A stretch of 64,000 bases of DNA from Bacteroides mediterraneensis (GCF_900128455.1 NZ_LT635783.1:1576919-1640918), one strand, 5' to 3'. Shown: positions 46,201 to 55,542, counted from the first letter of the stretch. The notes: generated by a model not told the origin, from the letters alone. Numbers and translations: made by a program.

Positions 46201-46824
46201 ATGGAATTCAAATCACTAAAGAACATCGAGACGAGTTTCCGGCAGATACGTCTGTTCGGCATCGTCTATACGGCAGCCTGCGCCCTCGTGGTGGTCTGCT
46301 CGGTGGTGTGCGCCTTCCGCTTTGCCGAGGCACAGCGGCAGAAGATATATGTCCTCGACGGGGGCAAGAGCCTGATGCTCGCACTCTCGCAGGACCTGTC
46401 GCAGAACCGTCCGGCGGAAGCGAGGGAACACGTGCGCCGTTTCCATGAACTGTTCTTCACGCTCTCGCCGGAGAAAAGCGCGATAGAGCACAACGTGAAG
46501 CGTGCCCTGCTCCTGGCGGACAAGAGCGCGTACAACTACTACGCCGACTTCGCCGAAAAGGGCTTCTACAACCGCATCATTGCCGGCAACATCAACCAAG
46601 TGCTTCAGGTGGACAGCGTGGTGTGCAATTTCGACCGCTATCCCTACGAGGCGAGGACATACGCAAGGCAGATGATTATCCGCGAGAGCAACGTGACGGA
46701 ACGCACGCTTGTGACCGCCTGCCGCCTGCTCAACGCGAGCCGCTCGGACGATAATCCGAACGGATTTACCATCGAGGGCTTCACGGTGCTGGAGAACAAG
46801 GACATCCGGACCATAGAAAGATGA
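46201..46824 (+). CDS. traK: TraK, VirB8-like protein
   Basis: 207 residues. Short cytosolic start, one membrane helix (IVYTAACALVVVCSVVCAFRF), then a periplasmic domain (EHVRRFHELFFTLSPEKSAIEHNVKRALLLADKSAYNYYADFAEKGFY). This is the TraK plan of CTnDOT-type systems, a VirB8-like scaffold. Confidence 0.91.
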   Translation: MEFKSLKNIETSFRQIRLFGIVYTAACALVVVCSVVCAFRFAEAQRQKIYVLDGGKSLMLALSQDLSQNRPAEAREHVRRFHELFFTLSPEKSAIEHNVKRALLLADKSAYNYYADFAEKGFYNRIIAGNINQVLQVDSVVCNFDRYPYEARTYARQMIIRESNVTERTLVTACRLLNASRSDDNPNGFTIEGFTVLENKDIRTIER

Positions 46825-46831
46825 TGCGCGT

Positions 46832-47116
46832 ATGGGAAAGATGAAAACTCTCATTGAAAAGTACACCACCAATTTCAAGAAGAAATTGCGTGGAAAACTG
46901 GAAGCCCTGCCGCCGAAGGCACGTCTGGGGATAGTCCTCACGGCATTTGCCGCTTTCGCCTCGCTCTGCCTGTACATGACCGTCACCGCCATCGCCGGTT
47001 TCGGCAAGGGGAACGGGGTAATGGAGATACGGCACATCGAGAAATTGGACCTGCCGATGCAGGAAAGTATGAACCTATATAATAATGTATATGGAAAAGG
47101 AACAGAAGAAGAATGA
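46832..47116 (+). CDS. traL: TraL, DUF3989 protein
   Basis: 94 residues, one membrane helix (ARLGIVLTAFAAFASLCLYMTVTAI). Small TraL proteins (DUF3989) stand between TraK and TraM. It overlaps traM by 32 nt. Confidence 0.85.
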   Translation: MGKMKTLIEKYTTNFKKKLRGKLEALPPKARLGIVLTAFAAFASLCLYMTVTAIAGFGKGNGVMEIRHIEKLDLPMQESMNLYNNVYGKGTEEE

Positions 47117-48413
47117 ACAGAAAGAGAAAAAGCCGCTGACCGAACAGCAGCGGCAGCAGCGCAGGAAGATGCTGGTCTATCCGCTGATGGGACTGCTGTT
47201 CCTGGGCTGCATGTGGCTCATCTTCGCACCGTCCTCCGAGGACAGGGAGAAGGCACGGCAGGGTCAGGGATTCAACACGGACATGCCTCTGCCCGAAGAC
47301 TCGAAAATCATCGGTGACAAGGCGAAAGCCTACGAGCAGTTGCAGTTGGAGAACCGGCAGAAAGAACGCCGGGGCATGGTGGGCGACCTGTCCTCGTTCT
47401 GGCACGACGGCGCGGAAAAGCCGGACACGGCGGCTGCATCGGACGACTACCGCCTGACACAGACGGAACCGTCCGAAAATGAGCGTGCCGATAAGCAACA
47501 GGCGGGCATACGCACCTCCGCTGCCGCCTATGAGCGGCTGAGCACTTCGCTGGGCACGTTCTACGAGCCGCCGAAGGAGGACCGGGAAAAGGAGGAGCTT
47601 CGGGAACGCATCGATGAACTGGAAGCCATGCTGATGGCGCAGGAGGGCAAGCCGTCCTCAATGGAGGAACAGGTCGCGCTCTTGGAAAAGTCCTACGAAC
47701 TGGCGGCAAGATACCAGAACGGGAAGAACAATGCCGGGCAGACCGCACAGTCCGAAGAAATGGAAACATCCGCCAAGGCGGACGGAAAGAGCATGAAGGC
47801 GGAACCGGTAAGCGGGGTGCGTCCGGCGGTGGTGTCCGCCTTGCCGCAGCCCATGACGGACTCGGCTTTCATCGCGGACTACGCGGGTGAACGGAACTAC
47901 GGCTTCCACACCGCCATCGGCACGGCGGAAGCCTCGGAAAAGAACACCATCGCCGCCTGCGTGCAGGGCGACCAGACCATTACGGACGGGCAGACGGTGA
48001 AGCTCCGGCTGCTGGAGCCGATGCGCGTGTCGGGGCGCGTCATCCCCCGGAACACGCTCCTTGTGGGCGCGGCACGGTTGCAGGGCGAAAGGCTCGGCAT
48101 CGGCATCACCTCGCTGGAACACGGGGGAAACATCATCCCGGTAGAACTGGAGGTGTACGACAGCGACGGGCAGGCGGGCATCTTCATACCCGGCTCGATG
48201 GAGATAGACGCGGCAAAGGAAATCGGGGCGAACATGGGCAGCTCGCTCGGAAGCAGCATCAACATATCGACCGACGCGGGGGCGCAGCTCGCCTCCGATC
48301 TGGGTCGCGGGGCGATACAGGGCATCTCGCAGTACATCTCGAAAAGGATGCGCACCATCAAGGTGCATCTGAAATCGGGGTACAGGGTGCTGCTGTACCA
48401 AGAAAAGGAATGA
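47085..48413 (+). CDS. traM: TraM, VirB10-like protein
   Basis: 442 residues. A Lys/Gln-rich cytosolic start, one helix (MLVYPLMGLLFLGCMWLIFA), a Glu/Lys/Gln-rich periplasmic linker with a coiled coil (about 160-210), and the conserved C-terminal domain with LRLLEPMRVSGRVIPRNTLLVG and a Gly/Ser-rich part. It is the TraM/VirB10-like core component that links both membranes. An alternative ATG lies 6 nt inside. Confidence 0.92.
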   Translation: MYMEKEQKKNEQKEKKPLTEQQRQQRRKMLVYPLMGLLFLGCMWLIFAPSSEDREKARQGQGFNTDMPLPEDSKIIGDKAKAYEQLQLENRQKERRGMVGDLSSFWHDGAEKPDTAAASDDYRLTQTEPSENERADKQQAGIRTSAAAYERLSTSLGTFYEPPKEDREKEELRERIDELEAMLMAQEGKPSSMEEQVALLEKSYELAARYQNGKNNAGQTAQSEEMETSAKADGKSMKAEPVSGVRPAVVSALPQPMTDSAFIADYAGERNYGFHTAIGTAEASEKNTIAACVQGDQTITDGQTVKLRLLEPMRVSGRVIPRNTLLVGAARLQGERLGIGITSLEHGGNIIPVELEVYDSDGQAGIFIPGSMEIDAAKEIGANMGSSLGSSINISTDAGAQLASDLGRGAIQGISQYISKRMRTIKVHLKSGYRVLLYQEKE

Positions 48414-48472
48414 ACAGCCCAAAAACATAAAGGCGAAAAAAGAAAAAATAATCAACAAACAAATTTTAATCA

Positions 48473-48484
48473 CCACTAAATCCA
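48473..48484 (+). repeat. 12-mer CCACTAAATCCA upstream of traN
   Basis: Exact copy ending 7 nt before the traN ATG. The preceding 50 bp are A-rich and hold no gene. Confidence 0.8.
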
Positions 48485-48491
48485 ACGTAAA

Positions 48492-49490
48492 ATGAGTATC
48501 AAGAAAACAATGACAATGTTTGCCCTGCTGATGGGCATCGCCTGTGCGGCCTACGCGCAGGGAGTGACGAACGACAGCACCGCCACCGCCAAGGAGGACG
48601 GGCTGGAACTGGTGAAGGACGTCTATCCGCAGACGGAAGAGGACGGCGACCTGTACCACGGTCTGACGAAGAAGCTGATGTTCGACCGCATGATACCGCC
48701 GCACGGTCTGGAAGTCACGTATGACAAGACCGTCCACATCCTGTTTCCGGCGGCGGTGCGCTACGTGGACTTGGGTTCGCCCAACCTGATAGCGGGCAAG
48801 GCGGACGGTGCGGAGAACGTCATCCGTGTGAAGGCGACGGTCAAGAATTTCCGCAACGAGACGAACATGAGCGTCATCACGGAGGACGGGTCATTTTACA
48901 CATTTAATGTGAAATACGCCGATGAGCCGCTTATCCTGAACGTGGAAATGAAGGACTTTATCCACGACGGCAGCACAGTGAACCGACCGAACAACGCGCA
49001 GGAAATCTACCTGAAGGAACTGGGCAGCGAAAGCCCGATGCTGGTACACCTCATCATGAAGTCGCTGCACAAGGAGGACAAGCGCAAGGTGAAGCACATC
49101 GGCTGCAAGCGTTTCGGCATCCAGTGCCTGCTGAAAGGGATTTATGTCCACAATGACCTGCTGTATTTCTACATGGAGATAAAGAACCAGAGCAATGTGC
49201 CGTTTGACGTGGACTACATCACGTTCAAGATTGTGGACAAGAAGGTGGCGAAGCGTACCGCCATGCAGGAACAGGTGCTGTTCCCGCTCCGCGCCTACAA
49301 CTACGCCGTCCGTGTAGCCGGGAAACAGTCCGAGCGCACGGTGTTCTGCCTTCCGAAGTTCACCATCCCCGACGGCAAACAGCTCGTGGTGGAGATGAAC
49401 GAGAAGGACGGCGGACGCCACCAGACGTTTACCGTGGAGAACGAGGACTTGGTACAGGCTGAAACCATCAACGAGCTGCGTGTGCGATGA
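48492..49490 (+). CDS. traN: TraN, DUF4138 VirB9-like protein
   Basis: 332 residues. A signal peptide (MSIKKTMTMFALLMGIACAAYAQ), then DUF4138 with LEVTYDKTVHILFPAAVRYVDLGSPNLIAGKADGAENVIRVK near 75-115. It is the VirB9-like periplasmic or outer-membrane core subunit. It overlaps traO by 4 nt. Confidence 0.92.
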   Translation: MSIKKTMTMFALLMGIACAAYAQGVTNDSTATAKEDGLELVKDVYPQTEEDGDLYHGLTKKLMFDRMIPPHGLEVTYDKTVHILFPAAVRYVDLGSPNLIAGKADGAENVIRVKATVKNFRNETNMSVITEDGSFYTFNVKYADEPLILNVEMKDFIHDGSTVNRPNNAQEIYLKELGSESPMLVHLIMKSLHKEDKRKVKHIGCKRFGIQCLLKGIYVHNDLLYFYMEIKNQSNVPFDVDYITFKIVDKKVAKRTAMQEQVLFPLRAYNYAVRVAGKQSERTVFCLPKFTIPDGKQLVVEMNEKDGGRHQTFTVENEDLVQAETINELRVR

Positions 49491-50044
49491 AAGCGAGAGT
49501 CCTTTTCCTTGTAACGCTTCTGTCCGTCCTTTTCATGGGACGGGCGGAAGCCCAGCGGTGCCTGCCGAAGATGCGGGGCATCGAACTGAAAGCCGGGCTG
49601 AACGGGGCGGACGGCTATGTGCTGGGAGCCACGCTGTCAAGCTACGCGAAAGGCGGGAACAAGTGGGTGTACGGGGTGGAATATCTGCAAACCAACCATG
49701 ATTATAGGAGTACGACCATCCCTGCGGCGCAGTTCACGGCGGAGGGAGGCTTCTACTACAACTTCCTGTCGGACGCGAAAAAGGTGGTGTTCCTCTATGC
49801 GGGCGCGTCAGCCCTTGCCGGGTACGAAACGGTGAACTGGGGCAAGAAGACGTTGTACGACGGGGCGAGGCTGAACAACGGGGATGCCTTTGTCTATGGC
49901 TGCGCCGCCACGCTGGACATGGAGGTGTACCTCGCGGACTTCATCGCGCTGACGGCTTCGCTCAGGGAGCGTTTCCTCTGGGGCGGAAGCATGGGGGTAT
50001 GCCATACGGAGTACGGGATAGGTGTCAAGTTCATCATCAACTGA
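49487..50044 (+). CDS. traO: TraO, conjugal transfer protein
   Basis: 185 residues. A signal peptide (MKARVLFLVTLLSVLFMGRAEAQ), then alternating beta strands with aromatic residues (GGFYYNFLSDAKKVVFLYAGASALAGYETVNWGK), like a small outer-membrane beta-barrel. The TraO family follows TraN in this operon type. Confidence 0.9.
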   Translation: MKARVLFLVTLLSVLFMGRAEAQRCLPKMRGIELKAGLNGADGYVLGATLSSYAKGGNKWVYGVEYLQTNHDYRSTTIPAAQFTAEGGFYYNFLSDAKKVVFLYAGASALAGYETVNWGKKTLYDGARLNNGDAFVYGCAATLDMEVYLADFIALTASLRERFLWGGSMGVCHTEYGIGVKFIIN

Positions 50045-50047
50045 CGG

Positions 50048-50959
50048 ATGCCTATGGACATAGAAGCGATGAAACGGTTTCCGATAGAGGACTTCCTCGC
50101 CCGGCTGGGACATCATCCCGTGCAAAGGCGTGCCAATGCAATTTGGTACAGGTCGCCTTACCGGGAGGAAAAGACGCCTTCTTTCAAGGTGAACCCGGAG
50201 AAGAACCTCTGGTTTGACTTCGGCGAGGGCAAGGGCGGCAACATCTTCGCATTGGCGGGCGAGTTCATCAAGACGGGCGACTTCCTCACGCAAGCGAGGT
50301 ATGTGGCGGAAGTGGCGGGTATGCCGACACAGGACTATGGACCGCAAAAAGCCGTTGATACGCACCGTTCTGACGGGCACAGCTTCGAGGATGTGAAGGT
50401 GCTGCCTTTACAGAACCGGGCGTTGCTCCATTACCTGCAAGAGAGGGGCATACCGTCCGCCGTCGCCATAGCGAACTGCAAGGAGATACGCTACTCCACG
50501 CACGGCAAGCGGTATTTCGCCGTGGCTTTCGGTAACGAAGGCGGCGGCTACGAGATACGCAACCCGTTTTTCAAGGGCTGCGTGCCGCCGAAGGACGTGA
50601 CCCTGCTGTCGGTCGGCTCGGCGTCCTGCAACGTGTACGAGGGCTTCATGGACTACCTCTCTGCCCGTGCGCTGGGCATCGGCGGCAAGGAAGACCACCT
50701 TGTCCTCAACTCGGTGTCCAACGTGGCGAGGGCGTACCGCCATCTGGACGGCTACGGGCGGATAAAGTGCTACCTTGACAATGACGAAGCCGGACGGCGG
50801 ACGCTGGGGGTTTTGCTTGCACGCTATGGCGGAAGGGTATCGGACTGCTCCGGCATCTATGACGGGTGCAAGGACTTGAACGAGCACCTGCAAAGGGTAC
50901 TTGCCGAAAGGCAGGCTCAAAGCGAGAACGAAAAGAAAAACAAATCCATCAGACTATAA
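50048..50959 (+). CDS. traP: TraP, DNA-primase-like protein
   Basis: 303 residues. A CHC2-like N-terminal part (WYRSPYREEKTPSFKVNPEKNLWFDFGEGKGG) and a Toprim domain with YEGFMDYLSA near 197 and YLDNDEAGRRTL near 241. The zinc-binding Cys/His of the CHC2 finger are not at their usual places, so the metal may be lost. It probably primes the transferred strand in the recipient. Confidence 0.88.
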   Translation: MPMDIEAMKRFPIEDFLARLGHHPVQRRANAIWYRSPYREEKTPSFKVNPEKNLWFDFGEGKGGNIFALAGEFIKTGDFLTQARYVAEVAGMPTQDYGPQKAVDTHRSDGHSFEDVKVLPLQNRALLHYLQERGIPSAVAIANCKEIRYSTHGKRYFAVAFGNEGGGYEIRNPFFKGCVPPKDVTLLSVGSASCNVYEGFMDYLSARALGIGGKEDHLVLNSVSNVARAYRHLDGYGRIKCYLDNDEAGRRTLGVLLARYGGRVSDCSGIYDGCKDLNEHLQRVLAERQAQSENEKKNKSIRL

Positions 50960-50965
50960 CAGATT

Positions 50966-51463
50966 ATGAACATGAATAAATTGAACAACAGACAAAAAGC
51001 GAAAAGAAACATAGTAAGAACCTTTGCTGCCCTCTGTGTGGGTATGCTCTCCATAGGCTTCACTTCCTGCGATGATGACTTGGATGTGACGCAAGCCTAC
51101 CCGTTCACGGTGGAAACCATGCCCGTGCCGAAGGAACTGGCGCAGGGCGAAACGGCGGAGATACGCTGCGAGCTGGTGCGTGAGGGTGAGTTTGACGGGG
51201 CGGTCTATACCATCCGCTACTTCCAGTTTGACGGCGAAGGCACGCTGAAGCTGGATAACGGCCTGGTATTCCTGCCCAATGACCGCTACCTGCTGGAGAA
51301 CGAGAAATTCCGCCTGTATTACACCTCGGAGTGCGACGAGTCGCAGAGCCTGACCATCACGGTGGAGGACAACTTCGGCAATGCCTTCGAGTGGGAAGTC
51401 GAGTTCAACAATGACTCGGATGCGGATGTGGCGGTGTCGGACACCTTGAACGTCAGCCGATGA
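50966..51463 (+). CDS. traQ: TraQ, DUF3872 lipoprotein
   Basis: 165 residues (an ATG 6 nt inside is possible). The lipobox FTSC gives a lipid Cys near 35. The C-terminal part (PFTVETMPVPKELAQGETAEIRCELVREGEF) is the DUF3872 domain, Ig-like in plan. Last canonical tra gene; it overlaps the lysozyme gene by 4 nt. Confidence 0.88.
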   Translation: MNMNKLNNRQKAKRNIVRTFAALCVGMLSIGFTSCDDDLDVTQAYPFTVETMPVPKELAQGETAEIRCELVREGEFDGAVYTIRYFQFDGEGTLKLDNGLVFLPNDRYLLENEKFRLYYTSECDESQSLTITVEDNFGNAFEWEVEFNNDSDADVAVSDTLNVSR

Positions 51464-51981
51464 TGCGCAAGGCGTTGCTCCTGCTGCTGGCGGCTGTCCT
51501 CTGTGGCAGCCTGCCGGCACAGGATACGGAGGAAACGGCACGGCTGCTGGCGCTGTTCAACAGCCACCCGAAAGCGGACATAGCCGTTGAACTGGTGAAG
51601 AAATACGAGGGGCTGCATGACCGTTCCGACTACCCGTATTACGGCTACGGACACCGCAGGCTGCCGAACGAGAAGCTGTCCTACGGCATGACGGAGGCGG
51701 AAGCGGAAGCCCTGCTCCGCAAGGATTTGGCGGTGCGTTACAGGCTGTTCCGCAAGTATGGAAAAGACGCCTTGCTCCTGACCGTCCTGAGCTACAACGT
51801 GGGGCAAGGGGTGCTGCTCGGTCATGGAGGGCATCCGAAAAGCGGGCTTGTCCGCAAGCTGGAAGCCGGAAACAGGGACATTTTCCGTGAATACACAGCC
51901 TACTGCCGGTACAAGGGCAAGCCCGTCCGCTCGATAGAGCGGCGGCGCAAAATGGAGTTCCTGCTGCTGTATGAGCCGTGA
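51460..51981 (+). CDS. exported lysozyme-like transglycosylase
   Basis: 173 residues. Signal peptide (MRKALLLLLAAVLCGSLPAQ). KYEGLHDRSDYPYYGYGHRRLP fits phage-type lysozyme (GH24), with the Glu in KYEG as likely acid catalyst, and LSYNVGQG near 107. It opens peptidoglycan for the transfer channel. It is coupled to traQ by overlap. Confidence 0.88.
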   Translation: MMRKALLLLLAAVLCGSLPAQDTEETARLLALFNSHPKADIAVELVKKYEGLHDRSDYPYYGYGHRRLPNEKLSYGMTEAEAEALLRKDLAVRYRLFRKYGKDALLLTVLSYNVGQGVLLGHGGHPKSGLVRKLEAGNRDIFREYTAYCRYKGKPVRSIERRRKMEFLLLYEP

Positions 51982-52153
51982 GGCTATGGTTGGCTGTACA
52001 ACAAACAAAATCCGATGGTGCCTTTTGTGGCTTCATCGGATTTTTCCATATTATCGAAGATGGAAAGTAACGGTTTCTTTGCTACTTTCTTATCCGCCTG
52101 TCCTGCTCATGAAAGAAAGTAGCGGGCGGCAATTCCTGCCACCCGCCAAAGGG

Positions 52154-52360
52154 TCATCCTGCCATTATACGCTTCTGTATGCGTTCAAGGGTACGCTCGG
52201 CAATGGGGCGTGTGTCCTTTGTCCAAAGGTCATAGTCATGCACGGATATTCCCACGCTCCGCAGGTCACGGATATAGCCGGACACATAATCTCCCGAAGG
52301 GAGGTAAACGAACTGCATCCATGCGTCCTTGCCGTCTGTCAGTATAAAATAGTATTTCAT
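52154..52360 (-). CDS. hypothetical protein at ICE right end
   Basis: 68 residues from MKYYFILTDG; an upstream ATG at 52414 overlaps the next gene. No family recognised. It is a compact, aromatic-rich sequence (MQFVYLPSGDYVSGYIRDLRSVG). Last gene of a minus-strand group that starts near 56003. Confidence 0.6.
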   Translation of the reverse strand: MKYYFILTDGKDAWMQFVYLPSGDYVSGYIRDLRSVGISVHDYDLWTKDTRPIAERTLERIQKRIMAG

Positions 52361-52414
52361 GATGCTTTCTCTTTTAATGGTAAGTGTGGGCCGGTGGTGT
52401 CCACCGCCACGCAC

Positions 52415-52660
52415 TCAAAATTCTCTCATATCAGCGATAGTCGTACAATGTGTGAGCCATTCCTTTACGCAGGGCATGTTGTATTCGGAAGTGATGACTG
52501 CCATATGCTCGTTTATCTGCGTAAACCTCGTACTTTCATAGTCCTCCACCCATCCTTTGAGGGTATCCGTTCCCCATGCGTCCGCATCGGAAAACATATT
52601 GTCCAATACCTTGATTGGGTCGCTGAACGTAACTATCAGCGTATCATAGCCTGCTGTCAT
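52415..52660 (-). CDS. hypothetical protein
   Basis: 81 residues, MTAGYDTLIVTFSDPIKVLDNMF at the start. No family recognised. It overlaps the DUF3873 gene upstream by 4 nt, which supports a real, coupled gene. Confidence 0.6.
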   Translation of the reverse strand: MTAGYDTLIVTFSDPIKVLDNMFSDADAWGTDTLKGWVEDYESTRFTQINEHMAVITSEYNMPCVKEWLTHCTTIADMREF

Positions 52661-52872
52661 ACCCTGTCCTCCTTCGCTTTAATCCATTCGTCACGCAACC
52701 GCCTGCACTCGTCCAGCGTGGGCTTCACGCAGGAGAACAAATCTCCGTCGGTATGGCGGTAGTCGTATTGGTACATAGTGCGGACTTTGCGCCCGATTTT
52801 CAGTTGGAATTTCTCGTACTTCTCGCCTGCCGTGCAGGTCGATACCCCGTTAATGGTCATTCTCGTTGTCAT
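52657..52872 (-). CDS. DUF3873-like protein
   Basis: 71 residues, MTTRMTINGVSTCTAGEKYEKFQLKIGRKV and FSCVKPTLDECRRLRDEW. This matches the DUF3873 family common at this place in Bacteroides ICEs. Function unknown. Confidence 0.75.
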   Translation of the reverse strand: MTTRMTINGVSTCTAGEKYEKFQLKIGRKVRTMYQYDYRHTDGDLFSCVKPTLDECRRLRDEWIKAKEDRV

Positions 52873-52883
52873 AGCCTTATCAA

Positions 52884-53141
52884 TTAAAATTCAACAATCA
52901 GTAGTCTGTTCTCCAAACATTGGTCGGGGTCGGAAGCCTTCTTCTGCGTCACCCATAAATGGTGTGCGCCATACCCAAAGGCGAAAAGGACATTGAAAAG
53001 TTCCTTTCGGGCGAACACCTCCATTACACCCCTTACATCCTGCTCGTTCTTTGTCAGCACAAGCGTGTTCAACAGTTCGATGAACATTTCGGGCAGCTCC
53101 TCGTGCCATCCGAAAACCATATTTTCTATTTTCACTTCCAT
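52884..53141 (-). CDS. hypothetical protein
   Basis: 85 residues, acidic, no signal or recognised motif. It lies 27 nt after the PcfJ-like gene in the same direction and 11 nt before the DUF3873 gene. Confidence 0.6.
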   Translation of the reverse strand: MEVKIENMVFGWHEELPEMFIELLNTLVLTKNEQDVRGVMEVFARKELFNVLFAFGYGAHHLWVTQKKASDPDQCLENRLLIVEF

Positions 53142-53168
53142 ATCATTAACTATTAGTTTGTTATACGA

Positions 53169-54485
53169 TTATGCCACCTGCTTCATCCGCTGCCGTATCT
53201 GCTCGGCATTGTCCTCCACCAACTTGATGATGCGGTCGTGGTATTCGGTGTTGGAGTTGCATACGCCACGGCTCTGCACCACTTTCAACGTCTGTAAGTC
53301 CACCTCCACCGTTTCGATGCGCTCTCCGTCAATCCGTGCGGATAGTATCAGCGAGTTTTCATCATTATAGTAAGCGTTGGTATAGACGCAATGGTGCATG
53401 GCTTTCCCTTCCTCGTAAAATTCGTCTATACTCTGTAACACCTTGATGATGATTAGCCCGTCTGTCAGTACAAGGTTGAAGAAGGCGGCTTTCTTTCGGA
53501 TATACTCGTTTTTCTCTTTCGCCATATTCTCCAAACGCTTCCGCTCACGCTCCAACCGCTCGGCTTCCCATATCATGCGCCGCCGCTCCCGTTCACGCTC
53601 CAATTGGGCTTGCCGTTTCTCCATATATCGGTCGTGAGCCGCCTTGAGGTCGGTCGGGCAAATGAAATGGGGGTTGCGCACGTCTTTTCCCAATTTCTCC
53701 AACAGATATAAAAGGTCGCACCATAATGAGATGTCGGTTATGGCATATTTATTCCGCATTGCTATTTTGTACGAGTGCCAACATCTGTCAAGTGCTTGCG
53801 GCTTGGAGAGGAAATAGCGCAAATGCTCGATGTTGCCCGACTTCATCAGGGTTTCCGCACGGCTGTCTGAAAGCAATGCAGGGATGAGCTTGGTCGGCAC
53901 AATGCCATGAAAGTCACCCTTGAAACCGTTTCTGCGTAACGTGTCCGTCACCTTAAATTTAGGGTATATCGGAGAATGGGCTATGTGGTCGTAGGCGATG
54001 TTGTCCTGCCGGATAGCCATAGGAGAGGCAAAAGAGAAAAGGTCAAGATACCTGCCCCAAATCCGCTGTTTGCCGACAACCGCTGTGCGTCCTTCCTTGT
54101 TCCACCAGTACTGACCAATTTCAAGTACATAGGGGTCAGCCTTGCAACCTTTCTCCATCTCCACGAAAAGGAGGTACATGCGCAGCACTTGGTATTCCCC
54201 ACACGTGGTAAGAACGGTGAAGTATTGTTTCTGCTGCACTTTACGGACATAACTTGTTACCACTTCCAGCCTTGCCCCACATTCGGGGCAGGTGCAGTAT
54301 TCCGTCTGTTTGTCCATAATCCAACAATGTCCGCAGTCCATGCAGGTGGTGCGTCCTTTGGGCAAACGGTGGGCGTAATGGTCAATGCACTCACGGAAAG
54401 CCCAATTCATCTGTGCTTTGGTTATGGGGCGGAGTTTCTTGCTCTGTGCAAATACCGTTTTCTCGAATTTGTTTCTCGGTTTCAT
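53169..54485 (-). CDS. PcfJ-like protein
   Basis: 438 residues from MKPRNKFEKT, placed 4 nt after the PcfK-like gene; an upstream ATG at 54521 would overlap it. The N-terminal zinc-ribbon-like region has CMDCGHC and CTCPECG (about residues 48-69). A long charged helix (about 280-330) and a PcfJ-type end with AMHHCVYTNAYYNDENSLILSARI follow. PcfJ-like genes accompany conjugation systems; the function is not settled. Confidence 0.85.
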   Translation of the reverse strand: MKPRNKFEKTVFAQSKKLRPITKAQMNWAFRECIDHYAHRLPKGRTTCMDCGHCWIMDKQTEYCTCPECGARLEVVTSYVRKVQQKQYFTVLTTCGEYQVLRMYLLFVEMEKGCKADPYVLEIGQYWWNKEGRTAVVGKQRIWGRYLDLFSFASPMAIRQDNIAYDHIAHSPIYPKFKVTDTLRRNGFKGDFHGIVPTKLIPALLSDSRAETLMKSGNIEHLRYFLSKPQALDRCWHSYKIAMRNKYAITDISLWCDLLYLLEKLGKDVRNPHFICPTDLKAAHDRYMEKRQAQLERERERRRMIWEAERLERERKRLENMAKEKNEYIRKKAAFFNLVLTDGLIIIKVLQSIDEFYEEGKAMHHCVYTNAYYNDENSLILSARIDGERIETVEVDLQTLKVVQSRGVCNSNTEYHDRIIKLVEDNAEQIRQRMKQVA

Positions 54486-54489
54486 AGGT

Positions 54490-54906
54490 TCAGAATAATG
54501 AGAGTTCAACTTGTTGTACATTTGTCTTTTGGCTTGCCTTAGCCTTGTTTCGGTTCTGCAACTTGCGCAGTTCCTCGGCTTGGTATTGGCGGATGGCTTG
54601 CTGCCGTGCTTCCGCCTTTTCCTCGTCAGTCAGTTCTACCGTATGGTTCACGACTACTTGGCATTGCAGTGGCTTGCCCACTTCAATGTCGTCCTCGTCA
54701 TAGTAGTGGACGGCTTGGGAATAGATTTCACCGTCCGTAAAGCCGTTGCAGCCGCTTTTCTGTACCCAATTGAGGATATAGGTCACGCAATCCTCTATGT
54801 TCTTGTTAGGCTTGTTGTAATTTGCTGCAAACAGTTTGTCCTCCGCTGCACGGTTGTCCAGATAGGCTTGGATTGTACGCTTGAAATGGTCTGTTGTCTT
54901 GTTCAT
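54490..54906 (-). CDS. PcfK-like protein
   Basis: 138 residues from MNKTTDHFKRTIQAYLDNRAAED; an ATG at 54927 is an alternative. Blocks NIEDCVTYILNWVQKSGCNGFTDGEIYS and the Glu/Arg-rich end fit PcfK proteins. It forms a pair with the PcfJ-like gene. Confidence 0.82.
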   Translation of the reverse strand: MNKTTDHFKRTIQAYLDNRAAEDKLFAANYNKPNKNIEDCVTYILNWVQKSGCNGFTDGEIYSQAVHYYDEDDIEVGKPLQCQVVVNHTVELTDEEKAEARQQAIRQYQAEELRKLQNRNKAKASQKTNVQQVELSLF

Positions 54907-54923
54907 ATCAGTATGTATTTTAG

Positions 54924-55520
54924 TCAATTGAAAAATTCTCCGTTGGATAAAAACTCATATCCGTTGGCTTCGCAATCATGTTCAAAAGCTTCCTCATCGG
55001 TGCAATACTCAACGTCCCTGCTGCAAAAGCGGAAGAAACTGCCGATGCACTCGTCCATAAGGTCATGCAGGTTCGTATGCTTGTCGGGTGCTTTCAGAAA
55101 GTCGTATATGGGCTTCAGGATGTCCATGTCAGCACAATAGCCTGTCAGCACGCAATCCTCGGTTACGGATATGCGGCTTCTGCGTTGTTTGTTGAAGTCC
55201 TTTCCGTGCCAATAGGTCTTGGGCTTGAAAAGGCTGTGCCAATAGTTGTTCACGATGAATTTCAATAACCGCACACCGCAAAGTCCTTCCTCTTCCTCGC
55301 TGTAATTGGAGGTGAAACGGTAGTAACACGTGCAGCCGTCATATCTCCAATCACATACACGTATGTTGAATATGCCTTCAAAGGCTTTCAGCGTTGCCAT
55401 GTTCTCACTCTGCCACGGATATTCATACCCTGCCAACCATCGGTTGTAAGCATTTTCCTTTGCCGTGAATGAAAGTTCGTCCACCTTATAAACATCGTAT
55501 GTCCTTGTTTCCGTTCTCAT
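54924..55520 (-). CDS. hypothetical protein
   Basis: 198 residues, MRTETRTYDVYKVDELSFTAKENAY. The sequence is rich in aromatic and Cys residues (CTCYYRFTSNYSEEEEG, CIGSFFRFCSRDVEYC). I do not recognise the family. Such proteins often lie beside PcfJ/PcfK in Bacteroides elements. Confidence 0.65.
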   Translation of the reverse strand: MRTETRTYDVYKVDELSFTAKENAYNRWLAGYEYPWQSENMATLKAFEGIFNIRVCDWRYDGCTCYYRFTSNYSEEEEGLCGVRLLKFIVNNYWHSLFKPKTYWHGKDFNKQRRSRISVTEDCVLTGYCADMDILKPIYDFLKAPDKHTNLHDLMDECIGSFFRFCSRDVEYCTDEEAFEHDCEANGYEFLSNGEFFN

Positions 55521-55542
55521 AATCTTCTGTCTTAAAGGGTTG

